From assembly GCA_032615215.1 (NCBI GenBank), contig CP128431.1, positions 372,001 to 436,000 on the forward strand: a stretch of DNA of 64,000 nt, given 5' to 3'. This DNA comes from Microbulbifer sp. MKSA007. GTDB lineage: Bacteria; Pseudomonadota; Gammaproteobacteria; Pseudomonadales; Cellvibrionaceae. This document shows positions 17,727 to 25,643 of the stretch, one piece after another. The notes under the pieces were generated by a model. That model was not told the DNA's origin, made no database searches, and saw only the letters and a program-made list of their open reading frames with translations. Numbering within the stretch: the first letter of the stretch is position 1; every line of letters starts with the position of its first letter. A program made the position numbers and the translations under genes.

Positions 17727-18618
17727 GATTGATGAGCGCAAGTATGACAGCGGCGCCTATGAGAACAAGTGGTTTGAAACCTCTGACGGCATCAAGCTGA
17801 ACTACCGCGTCTACGGCAATGGCACCTCACAAAAGCCAGCCATCATCGCTCTGCCGGGCCTGACCCGTTGCGCCCGCGACTTGGACCCCATGGCCGCGCA
17901 GTTAAGCAAGTCCTACAAGATCTACGCGCTAAACCTGCGCGGGCGGGATCTGTCAGATTATGACCCCGACTACAGCAACTACAACACCACCGTTTACATT
18001 CGCGATATCTACGAGTTCTGGACGTTTACCGGCGAACAGCCCGTTGTTCTGCTTGGTTCCTCTCTCGGCGCGCTGCTGGCCATGCTGATGGTGGAAGACC
18101 ATCCGGACATGCTGGCAGGCACCATCCTGAACGATCTGGGCGCCACCATAGAGTTTGCCGGCATGTCCCGCATCTTCGGCTATGCCGGACAATTGGAAGA
18201 TGAAGACGAGCTCAGCGCCGTTGTTGAAACAGTAAAAGAGCATGTGGGCAATCAGTTTGTGAACCTGCCCGATGACAAATGGGAGCGCATGGCTCTTTCC
18301 ATGTTTGGCCTGAAAGACGGCAAGTGGCACCACCGCTATGACGACAATCTGGGCGTCGCACTCATTGAGAACAAAGAGGCCTACCGCGATCTTTGGAAAG
18401 CCCATCAACGGGCGGCAGAACTGGACCTGCCGATCCTTTCCATTCGTGGGGAGCTTTCTGACGTCACATCCGCTGAAACGATCCGCTCCATGAAAACCAT
18501 GGCACCGCGCATGCAGGCCGTGGACATTCCTGATCGCGGTCACTGTCCAATTCTGGATGAACCAAAATGCCTTGAAGCCCTTAAAGGGTTCATGGGGCAA
18601 TTTGAAAACCGTGCCTGA
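17719..18618 (+). CDS. Alpha/beta hydrolase
   Basis: A 299-residue alpha/beta hydrolase. Motifs are the HG-type region ALPGLTRCARDLDPM near 46, the nucleophile LLGSSLGALLAM near 110, the acid region ILSIRGELSDVTS near 238-250, and the catalytic His in DRGHCPILDEP near 275. The ATG at 17719 has AGAGG five bases upstream and overlaps the end of the patatin gene, so both genes form an operon. Joint function with the patatin, such as stepwise deacylation of a lipid or storage polymer, is plausible but inferred. Confidence 0.85.
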   Translation: MSKIDERKYDSGAYENKWFETSDGIKLNYRVYGNGTSQKPAIIALPGLTRCARDLDPMAAQLSKSYKIYALNLRGRDLSDYDPDYSNYNTTVYIRDIYEFWTFTGEQPVVLLGSSLGALLAMLMVEDHPDMLAGTILNDLGATIEFAGMSRIFGYAGQLEDEDELSAVVETVKEHVGNQFVNLPDDKWERMALSMFGLKDGKWHHRYDDNLGVALIENKEAYRDLWKAHQRAAELDLPILSIRGELSDVTSAETIRSMKTMAPRMQAVDIPDRGHCPILDEPKCLEALKGFMGQFENRA

Positions 18619-18641
18619 GCCGTACGAGAGTGGAGACGAGC

Positions 18642-20195
18642 ATGGCCCGCAAACATCTGGTTTTGTTGAATATGATCGGGGCACTTGCTCTGGTCATGAT
18701 CGACCAGACGGTGCTGGGCGTCATCCTGCCCTCACTCCAACGCACATACGCGTTTGGCCCGGTTCACCTGCAATGGGCGGTTAACGCCTATTTGATTGCA
18801 CTGGCCTCCATGCTGATGTGCGGCGGTTGGCTGGGTGACAAGTTCGGCTACTTCACCTCCCTGCGCATGGGCCTGGCACTGTTCACCGCCGCCTCGCTGG
18901 CCTGCGCCTATGCCCCAACCGGTGAGTTCTTCATTACTGCCCGTGTTTTTCAGGGGGCAGGTGCGGCGCTGATGCAGCCTGCCGCCACTGCGCTGGTGTT
19001 CTCGGCCTATCCGGCGGATGAACGTGGCAAGGCGCTGGCCCATTATGTGGGGGCTGGTCTGTTCTTTCTGGCCTGCGGGCCTTTGGTGGGCGGCCTGCTG
19101 GTGGAGTTCTTCTCCTGGCGCGTTGTCTTCCTGCTCAACGTGCCCATTGGGCTGGCTGTGCTCATCATGGCCTTTGCCATTGGCAAGAGCAAAACCAACA
19201 AGGATACAGGCAGCTTTGATTTTCAGGGTGCCATCCTGTTCGTCATGGCCCTGCTGGTTTTCACCGTGGCTGTCCAACTGTTTGGAGACTATCGCCTGTC
19301 ACTGGGCGAAGGAGTGGTCTCAGCCGGGTTTGTCATCCTTGCCTGTTCTCTTCTGTTTGTCCGAAGGCACCGCGTGGCCCATCCGTTCATTCAGTTCTCG
19401 CTGTTTGAGAACAAGGTTTATCTGGGGTGCTGCCTGTTGTTGTTCTGCATTCCGTTTGCCCTGTTGGCACAGGTGGTGTTTGGCGCGGTGTTCCTGCAAA
19501 ATGTGCTGAGCCTGACGCCACTTGAAGCCGGACTCTCCATGTTGCCCGTGGTGCTGACGATTATCGTGTGTGCGCAGTTTGGCGGGCGACTGGTGGGCAA
19601 TATCAAGTTCCGCAATCTGGCGGTTTGCGGCAGTCTGGCCATGGGTATTGGCTTTGCAACGCAGGCGCTTGTCATTCACTTCAATAATCTGTGGCTGCTG
19701 TTCCCCGGTATGATCCTGATGGGGGCAGGGCTCGGTTTTCTGATCAGTACCGTTTCAACGGAAGCGCTCTCCCACGTTTCCTTGCTCGCCCGTGCCCGCG
19801 CCACGGCCCTGCTGCAAACCTGCAGGCAGGTGGGTGGGGTGTTTGGCATTGCCTGTGTGGGGGCGCTGATCAACTGGCGGGAGAAAACCATGATCTCCGC
19901 TGCCGCTGAGCTGATGGAACCCAACGACGAGGACCGCGAGCTTTTACAGCTGTTGCTCTACAAGTTCATGGGTGATCAGCCTGCCGCTGCCGCCTTGCTG
20001 CACGAACGCTGGCCGCAATCCCTTTACATCCTGAAGGCCATCAGCAGCCGGGCTCTGGCGGATGCTTACATCTTCAGCGCCGTTGTTTTGTTTGGCGCGG
20101 CGGTCATGTCGCTGTGGGCCTTCAAAGGCCACACCCCACGGCAGAGGCCTCAAGCCTCTGAAGGTCCGCCGCCGATGAACTCTGCGAACGATTGA
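18642..20195 (+). CDS. MFS transporter, DHA2 (14-helix) family
   Basis: A 517-residue inner-membrane protein with the 14-helix layout of the DHA2 drug-proton antiporters. Motif A (GGWLGDKFGYF) follows helix 2 near 63, and the motif-C-like GPLVGGLLVEFFSWRVVFLLNVPIG segment is near 145-170. ATG 18642 is preferred to a GTG four codons earlier because GGAG sits 5-9 bases before it. It begins 23 bases after the hydrolase stop, completing the patatin-hydrolase-MFS operon. A role in exporting fatty acids, toxic amphiphiles or a lipid product would fit the neighbours; the ligand is unknown. Confidence 0.9.
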   Translation: MARKHLVLLNMIGALALVMIDQTVLGVILPSLQRTYAFGPVHLQWAVNAYLIALASMLMCGGWLGDKFGYFTSLRMGLALFTAASLACAYAPTGEFFITARVFQGAGAALMQPAATALVFSAYPADERGKALAHYVGAGLFFLACGPLVGGLLVEFFSWRVVFLLNVPIGLAVLIMAFAIGKSKTNKDTGSFDFQGAILFVMALLVFTVAVQLFGDYRLSLGEGVVSAGFVILACSLLFVRRHRVAHPFIQFSLFENKVYLGCCLLLFCIPFALLAQVVFGAVFLQNVLSLTPLEAGLSMLPVVLTIIVCAQFGGRLVGNIKFRNLAVCGSLAMGIGFATQALVIHFNNLWLLFPGMILMGAGLGFLISTVSTEALSHVSLLARARATALLQTCRQVGGVFGIACVGALINWREKTMISAAAELMEPNDEDRELLQLLLYKFMGDQPAAAALLHERWPQSLYILKAISSRALADAYIFSAVVLFGAAVMSLWAFKGHTPRQRPQASEGPPPMNSAND

Positions 20196-20236
20196 GGGCA
20201 GCTCCTGCCAGTGGACTTGGCAGGAGCAGGACGCCA

Positions 20237-20710
20237 TCAGCTCTGCGGGATCGCGAGCGTGGCATCAATCTCAAACAGCATGCCATCCAATGCCAGACGA
20301 TCCACCGGAATGAGTGTGCTGGCAGGCAGGTGCTCGCCAAACAGCTTGGAGATCTGCTCGCCAATGGCATGCAGCTTGTCTTCTCCGTGACCGGCCACAA
20401 GCACCTGGATCTTCACCACGTGCTCAGGCTTTCCGCCGGATGCTTCGATGGCCTTGCGCAGATTGTCAAAGGCAAGTTCGGCTTGTTTGCCCACGGTTTT
20501 GCCCAGCACGTTGCCCTCTTTATCGCCGCTGAACTGACCGGAGATGTAAACCGTCTTTGCCGATGAGGGCGCAACAACAACCTGCGAAAAGCCCCATGGG
20601 CTGGTGTCCACAATGGTCGGCGGGTTGATGCGCTCCAGGCCTTCCGCCTGTGCCATACCGGCAGCAGCAATCATCAGGGTTCCAATGGATAAAGTGGCAA
20701 GTCTTTTCAT
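20237..20710 (-). CDS. Exported RidA/YjgF-family protein
   Basis: A 157-residue Rid-family protein with a clear signal peptide (KRLATLSIGTLMIAAAGMAQA, cut near residue 22-23), which is uncommon because classic RidA is cytosolic. The fold pattern is intact: VYISGQFSGDKEGNVLGKT, QAELAFDNLRKAIEASGG and VVKIQVLV. In the C-terminal region, where deaminating RidA proteins have the catalytic Arg, I read PASTLIPVDRLALDGMLFEID, with Ser at the likely Arg position. So it may lack imine deaminase activity and act as a ligand binder. Start 20710 gives the signal peptide; the longer frame has no support. It is convergent with the MFS gene. Confidence 0.82.
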   Translation of the reverse strand: MKRLATLSIGTLMIAAAGMAQAEGLERINPPTIVDTSPWGFSQVVVAPSSAKTVYISGQFSGDKEGNVLGKTVGKQAELAFDNLRKAIEASGGKPEHVVKIQVLVAGHGEDKLHAIGEQISKLFGEHLPASTLIPVDRLALDGMLFEIDATLAIPQS

Positions 20711-21022
20711 AGTGAACTCATTCTGTTCTTTCACCGAAACATGCGAGGTTTCGGTTTCACAACAGGGCTTGTAAGGCCTCAAGCTAAATTGAGGTCAACA
20801 GCAAATCCTCGCTTTTTGCAGGGATGGAAACGCGAGTGAACCGGAGAATTGCAACCTGACGCATTGGTGCCATTTTCGTTGCATAGAGCTTTGACCCAAA
20901 TTAATCGTCACAGACCAATCTCTCATTCATCTTCTTAGGCGTATGCTCTGGGCGTGACCTGAGTTATGTGCAACAGCTCATGTGAGAGACTGACGGAAAC
21001 TGATTTTAAAAGCGGATTCTTG
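20711..21022. other. Divergent promoter region between rid and serine hydrolase genes
   Basis: About 310 bases between two divergent genes. The region is moderately AT-rich with stops in all frames. I see no strong palindrome or RNA gene. It must carry the promoters of both exported proteins. Confidence 0.45.
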
Positions 21023-22075
21023 ATGCATTTAAGGATATTGGCAGGTTTGGCGGGAGTTCTGGCGCTCAGCGGCTGTGAGGAGGCAAAGCCCTTGCAGCGT
21101 GAAACGCCGCAGGACGAAATCATTACAGCGCTGGATAAGCACGCCAAGGATATCCAGCGCGGCAACCCGGAAACCAGCCTGAGCGTGGCCGTTATCCGTG
21201 ACGGCCAGGTCGAGTTCATCCGCCTCTATGACAAATCCAACCGCGGTAAGACAGTTGTTGGCGCGCAGGAACCCATCTTTGAGGTGGCATCCCTCGGTAA
21301 ACCCGTCTTCGCTTATCTGACGCTGAAGCTGGTGGATCTGGACATTCTATCGCTGGAACGCCCGCTTTATCAGTACGCACCAGACCTGTTTAAGAGCGCT
21401 GATCCGCGCCTCAAACGCATCACGGCCCGCATGCTGCTTTCCCACACCTCCGGCCTGACCAATTTTGACGAGAAAGACCCGCTGAAACTGCGGTTTGATC
21501 CGGGCACGGAGTTTACTTATTCCGGTTCAGGCTATGCCTTGTTGCAGCAGGTTCTGGAACGGCGGACAGGGCTGAACCTTGAAACACTGGCCCGCATCCA
21601 TGTGTTTGAGCCTCTTGGCATGGCCTCCACCAGCTTCCTCTGGCAGCATGCCTATAACTACCGCATCCGCTATGGCTACGACAAAGACGGAGACCGGATT
21701 ACCGGCAAACGCAAACCAACAACCGGCAATGCAGCCTGGAGCCTGCACACCACGGCGGGGGATTACGCTCGTTTTCTGGCAGCGATGATGGATGAAGGCG
21801 TGGAGCCGGAAGTGAAGGAGTGGATGCTGAGCAAACACAAGACCATCACGGGCAAGATCAGCTGGTCCATGGGCTGGGGCATTCAGGCGACCAAGCCCAA
21901 CAGCTCCATCTGGCATTGGGGCAGCAATCCGGGCTATCGCTCTTACACGGTGGGTTATCCGGAGGAGGATCTGGGCATCGTTGTTCTTTCCAACAACGAG
22001 AAGCTGTTTGAAGGGATTGAACCGCTCATCCTGCACACAATAGGAGGGACGCTGCCCTCCTATCACTGGTTCTGA
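21023..22075 (+). CDS. Beta-lactamase-fold serine hydrolase lipoprotein
   Basis: A 350-residue lipoprotein with a signal peptide and lipobox LALSGCE at about residues 12-18, so it sits in the envelope. The class C beta-lactamase/esterase motifs are present: SxxK as SLGKP, the Tyr motif YSGSGY near 175, and HWGSNPG near 300 in the KTG-like position. Family members are esterases, D-aminopeptidases or penicillin-binding-like hydrolases, and true beta-lactamase activity is not implied. ATG 21023 is chosen because it yields the lipoprotein signal. The gene ends back to back with the aminotransferase on the other strand, with no spacer. Confidence 0.85.
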   Translation: MHLRILAGLAGVLALSGCEEAKPLQRETPQDEIITALDKHAKDIQRGNPETSLSVAVIRDGQVEFIRLYDKSNRGKTVVGAQEPIFEVASLGKPVFAYLTLKLVDLDILSLERPLYQYAPDLFKSADPRLKRITARMLLSHTSGLTNFDEKDPLKLRFDPGTEFTYSGSGYALLQQVLERRTGLNLETLARIHVFEPLGMASTSFLWQHAYNYRIRYGYDKDGDRITGKRKPTTGNAAWSLHTTAGDYARFLAAMMDEGVEPEVKEWMLSKHKTITGKISWSMGWGIQATKPNSSIWHWGSNPGYRSYTVGYPEEDLGIVVLSNNEKLFEGIEPLILHTIGGTLPSYHWF

Positions 22076-23257
22076 TCAGGCAATTTCCCGCGCTTTGGCA
22101 AGGAACGGAGACAGCCGCTCCAACGCCTCATTGAGCTGCTCATCCGTTTGCGCAAAGCACAGGCGGAACCAACCCGGTTCTCCCACGAGGAACGCATCCC
22201 CCGGTGCGAGACCAACTTTGGCTTCTTCAATGAGCATGCGGGCATAGGCGACGGAGTCTGTGACGCCATCCACCTTGAAGTAGGCGTAAAACGCGCTTTC
22301 CGGCACCGGACAGGTCACACCTACATGGGCAAGCAAGCCATTGCACACCAGATCCCGCGCGTGCTGATAGTTCTTCGCCATTTGCGCAACGAACTCCTCG
22401 CCCTGTTCCAGCGCCACCACGGCAGCCCGCTGAGAGAATGGCGGGGCGCTGGCGATGGAGAACTCGGCGATCTTCTCAACGACCGGTGTTAGGCTTGGCG
22501 GCAACGTGAGCCAGCCCAGACGCCAGCCGGTCATGGCCCATGTTTTGGAGAAGGAGTTCACCACGATCAGGCGATCTTCCGGCTCAGACACTTCAAGGAA
22601 CGACGGCGCTGCCTTGCCGGAATAGACCGTGCGGGCATAGACCTCATCTGAGATCAGCCAGGTTCCACGCTCGCGCAGCACCTCCATGATCCGCTCGATT
22701 TCATCCTTTGTCAGCATGAAGCCGGTTGGGTTGGACGGGGAATTGAGCAGCACTACCTTGGCGCTCTTCGCCGTTTCTAAAAACGCCTCCACATCCAGCG
22801 ACCACTTGCCGTCTTTCACTTCCAGCGCATGGGTGATCGTGTGGGCGCCCTGCAGCTTGGGAATGGAGAGCAGGTTCGGGAAGGCTGGTGTCAGCGTGAC
22901 AACCGTATCGCCTTCTTCCAACACACTCTGGAAGGCCAGATTGAGCGCATTGCCACCGGAGACGGTCACTGCAATGCGATCCACACCGATGGACTTGCCA
23001 TAAAGCGTGCTCATGTAGCCTGAGATCGCCTCGCGCAGATAAGGCCGTCCCAACCCTTCCGCATAAAACGTCTCACCCGCGGCCAGAGACCGGGCTGCTT
23101 CGTCACAAATGAATTTTGGCGTGGGAATGTTCGGCTCCCCAAACCACAATGGGATCAGGCCCTCAACGCTCATAGCCGCATTGGCCAGCTCTCGCGTGAT
23201 GGATGGAGGAACCTGAATTGCACGGCTTTCCAGCCCCTGTTTTGCTTCAATAGTCAA
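22076..23257 (-). CDS. PLP-dependent aminotransferase, class I/II
   Basis: A 393-residue fold-type I aminotransferase. The PLP lysine lies in VVNSFSKTWAMTGWRLGW near residues 230-247. Other landmarks are NSPSNPTGF near 170, the Asp of SDEVYARTVYSG near 200, and the substrate-carboxylate Arg in PGWFRLCF near 362. It is the last gene of the cupin-SDR-aminotransferase operon, with its ATG overlapping the SDR stop by four bases. Its job is likely to transaminate an amino acid or keto acid made by the two upstream enzymes. Confidence 0.9.
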   Translation of the reverse strand: MTIEAKQGLESRAIQVPPSITRELANAAMSVEGLIPLWFGEPNIPTPKFICDEAARSLAAGETFYAEGLGRPYLREAISGYMSTLYGKSIGVDRIAVTVSGGNALNLAFQSVLEEGDTVVTLTPAFPNLLSIPKLQGAHTITHALEVKDGKWSLDVEAFLETAKSAKVVLLNSPSNPTGFMLTKDEIERIMEVLRERGTWLISDEVYARTVYSGKAAPSFLEVSEPEDRLIVVNSFSKTWAMTGWRLGWLTLPPSLTPVVEKIAEFSIASAPPFSQRAAVVALEQGEEFVAQMAKNYQHARDLVCNGLLAHVGVTCPVPESAFYAYFKVDGVTDSVAYARMLIEEAKVGLAPGDAFLVGEPGWFRLCFAQTDEQLNEALERLSPFLAKAREIA

Positions 23258-23988
23258 TATGTCGCCCGTCCGCCCGAAAGGTCAAACACTGCACCGCTGT
23301 TGAATGTGCAGGCGGAGGAACTGAGCCACATAACAAGCTCGGCTGCTTCCTCCACCAGCCCCAATCTCTTCATCGGTGATTTATCAATCATGATCTGCAC
23401 AAACTCAGGCGTCATCTGATCCAGAATGTCTGTTTTTATGGCCGCCGGAGCGATGCAATTTACTCGTATATCAGTTTCTGCCAGTTCTTTTGCTAGAGAT
23501 TTCGTCAACCCGATCACGCCAGCCTTAGACGCACTGTAAGCCGAGGCATTCGGAGTTCCCTCCTTGCCCGCCAGAGAGGCCATGTTGATGATCCGCCCAA
23601 AACCCCGGTCTTTCATATGCGGCACAATCTGATGGCAGAGATGGAAGGTGCCACACAGGTTGACCTCCACAACACGCGCCCACTCTTGCGGGTCATAGTC
23701 TGCCAGCGGAACAGTGGAGCCCGCAAATCCTGCATTGTGGGAGAGAAAGTCAATCTGCCCGCATTGCTCCAGCGTCCTGGCAAACGCAGCTTCAACCTGT
23801 TCCTGCTGGCTGATATCGACGCGGCAGAAAACATGAGGGAAGGGCAGATTCTCCGGTGCTTTCATGTCCCAGATAGCCACCTGAGCCCCCGCCTTGTGAT
23901 AGTGCTGGGCGATCTCTGCGCCAATGCCTTTGGAGCCGCCAGTCACCACGGCAACCTTGCCGGAAAAATCATAGGAAATATCGGTCAT
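23254..23988 (-). CDS. Short-chain dehydrogenase/reductase
   Basis: A 244-residue classical SDR. The cofactor motif TGGSKGIG is at residues 16-23, NAG (HNAGFAGS) near 88, and the catalytic Ser plus YSASK near 153-157. The WDMKAP segment at the end of beta-2 has an acidic residue, which favours NAD(H). It starts 8 bases after the cupin stop and overlaps the aminotransferase start, so the three genes form a tight operon. It probably oxidises a hydroxy intermediate or reduces a ketone of the pathway controlled by the divergent IclR protein. Confidence 0.9.
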   Translation of the reverse strand: MTDISYDFSGKVAVVTGGSKGIGAEIAQHYHKAGAQVAIWDMKAPENLPFPHVFCRVDISQQEQVEAAFARTLEQCGQIDFLSHNAGFAGSTVPLADYDPQEWARVVEVNLCGTFHLCHQIVPHMKDRGFGRIINMASLAGKEGTPNASAYSASKAGVIGLTKSLAKELAETDIRVNCIAPAAIKTDILDQMTPEFVQIMIDKSPMKRLGLVEEAAELVMWLSSSACTFNSGAVFDLSGGRATY

Positions 23989-23996
23989 GGCAGCAC

Positions 23997-24527
23997 TCAG
24001 CGGATGAAGTTCTTCACGTAGTCCGCCCCAAGGCCGACATCTTCAAAGTGCTTGCGGCACATATCGATTTTGGTGAAGACATCCTCATAGCCAAGATGAT
24101 TGCCATGCGGGTCCACGTAGTACATGACGCCGTTCACCTGAAAGTAGGTGATCATCTCATCAACATCATCAGGCACCACAAGCGTATGGGTTTCACCCGG
24201 TGGTTCGAAGACATACCCGCCTTCACGTGCTTCCCAGTCATGCTCCAGATAATGCCAGCGGCCTTTCAGCACAAAGCCGTGCACCGCGTTGGCATGGCGA
24301 TGGCGGGAGAGCACGCCGGACTTGGTGACTTTCAGCAGGTTTATCCAATAACCCTGCGAAACATTGAGGCAGAGCGGGCGGAAGTAGACGTTTTCTGTCT
24401 GCTTGACCCACATGCGGTCATCGTCCTGAGACAAGGCATCAGGCACCACAATTTCAGGCAGTGCATCTGGTGGCATAGGGTGTTGATAGGGGATGCGTGG
24501 GTTTTCGTCTTTTTCGACCAGCGGCAT
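23997..24527 (-). CDS. Cupin-fold dioxygenase-like protein (dihydroxyacetophenone dioxygenase-like)
   Basis: A 176-residue single-domain cupin. Cupin motif 1 reads SRHRHANAVHGFVLKGRW near 69-86, giving the His/Glu-type metal ligands, and motif 2 reads PPGETHTLVVPDD near 108-120. The layout and the long N-terminal arm (MPPDALPEIVVPD) resemble 2,4'-dihydroxyacetophenone dioxygenase and ChrR-type cupins, non-heme iron enzymes that cleave C-C bonds. An isomerase or a sensor is also possible. It heads the operon and starts 16 bases from the palindromic operator shared with iclR. Confidence 0.75.
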   Translation of the reverse strand: MPLVEKDENPRIPYQHPMPPDALPEIVVPDALSQDDDRMWVKQTENVYFRPLCLNVSQGYWINLLKVTKSGVLSRHRHANAVHGFVLKGRWHYLEHDWEAREGGYVFEPPGETHTLVVPDDVDEMITYFQVNGVMYYVDPHGNHLGYEDVFTKIDMCRKHFEDVGLGADYVKNFIR

Positions 24528-24543
24528 TGACAGAGTCCTTATC

Positions 24544-24560
24544 TGTCCATATTATGGACA
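24544..24560. promoter_or_regulatory. Perfect palindrome, probable IclR-family operator
   Basis: TGTCCATATTATGGACA is an 8-T-8 perfect palindrome in the gap between the divergent cupin operon and the IclR gene. IclR regulators bind short palindromes of this size. It lies 16 bases from the cupin start codon and 80 bases from the regulator start, so it could control both. A second, 10-bp palindrome (TATACGTATA) lies at 24584-24593. Confidence 0.7.
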
Positions 24561-24640
24561 TTCATTCACTATATGAACAACGATATACGTATAATTCTCT
24601 ATGTCAACGCCGCAGCCATGCAGCGCTGGAAAGGACACCT

Positions 24641-25408
24641 ATGAAAGCGCCGGTGCAGGGCACGCAGAGCTTCTCGCGAACCATCCATCTGCTTGATTTG
24701 ATCTCCCAGGCCAAAGCACCACCATCCCTGCCTGAGCTGAAAGAAATCAGTGGCTTAACACGGCCAACGCTGTATCGACTGCTGGCTTCACTGGAAGCAG
24801 AGGGGTTGATTGAGCAGCGCAGCGACCAACGTTATCAACTGGGTGTGAGGCTGGTTTCGCTTGCCCGTAAGGCACTGGCAGAAAACGATATTCGAAGCCT
24901 TGCAAAGGATGCGTTGCTTCACCTGCGGAATCAAACCGGTGAAACCGTACATCTGGCCGTGCCCAGTCGGGATGAGCTGATTTACATCGATAAGATCGAG
25001 TGTGAGGAAACGGTGCGCATGGCCTCCACTATTGGCACCCGTGTGCCCATGCATTCCAGCGGCGTCGGCAAAGCTTATCTGGGAGCGATGAAACCAGAGG
25101 AAGCCGAGGCCTTCATTCAGCAGCTGGATATGGCCAAGATCACAAGCTTCACCAACACAGACCGCACTGTGCTTTCCGCTGTGATCCATAAAGTGCGGGA
25201 AGCTGGTTACGTGTTTGATGATCAGGAGAATGAGGAAGGCATCGTCTGTTACGGGGCTGCCATTTTGGATGAAACGGGTAAACCGGCAGCAGCGATCAGC
25301 GTTTCCATTCCGCTTTACCGGCACACCAAGCCGGAGGAGCACTACGTCAAACCGCTTTTAGCCTGCATCGCCAATATTTCTCAGCGGCTTGGCTATCGAC
25401 CTTCCTAA
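24641..25408 (+). CDS. IclR-family transcriptional regulator
   Basis: A 255-residue IclR protein: winged helix-turn-helix at about residues 10-65 (SFSRTIHLLDLISQAK, LPELKEISGLTRPTLYRLLASLE), then the effector-binding GAF-like domain with ETVHLAVPSRDELIYIDKIE and VPMHSSGVGKAYLG near 140-150, and the closing GAAISVSIP-type segment. ATG 24641 is chosen because GGAAAGGA lies about 7 bases upstream; the longer frame has no SD and would cover the operator. It very likely controls the divergent cupin-SDR-aminotransferase operon and itself. Confidence 0.92.
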   Translation: MKAPVQGTQSFSRTIHLLDLISQAKAPPSLPELKEISGLTRPTLYRLLASLEAEGLIEQRSDQRYQLGVRLVSLARKALAENDIRSLAKDALLHLRNQTGETVHLAVPSRDELIYIDKIECEETVRMASTIGTRVPMHSSGVGKAYLGAMKPEEAEAFIQQLDMAKITSFTNTDRTVLSAVIHKVREAGYVFDDQENEEGIVCYGAAILDETGKPAAAISVSIPLYRHTKPEEHYVKPLLACIANISQRLGYRPS

Positions 25409-25430
25409 AGCATCAGAGAAAACGAAAGAG

Positions 25431-25474
25431 CCCGTGTAGTGCTCGCACAGGGCGGCGGCGAGGCACTACACGGG
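25431..25474. terminator. Bidirectional hairpin terminator
   Basis: CCCGTGTAGTG-C-TCGC pairs with GCGAGGCACTACACGGG, a stem of about 16 bp with one bulged base and a GC-rich loop. It sits between the convergent iclR and HlyD-type genes. The minus side is followed by CTCTTTCGTTTTC, a fair U-run; the plus side has only a weak T stretch. It should end the secretion operon and possibly iclR. Confidence 0.7.
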
Positions 25475-25643
25475 TCTTCAACGCCCGGAATTAGGGATCC
25501 GGGCTCTCGGGAGGAGGGTGCTGAAGCAACAAGAGCGGCGGTTGCTTCAACCTCTCACCATCACACTGGGATCTATGGCATTAGAGGCATATCTGTGCGA
25601 ACACCCATCATTCGCAGATACACTCGGATCAATCCCAGGTGAA

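Noticed and set aside
25439..25642. Short plus-strand frames after iclR
   Set aside because: They cover the bidirectional terminator hairpin and have no SD.
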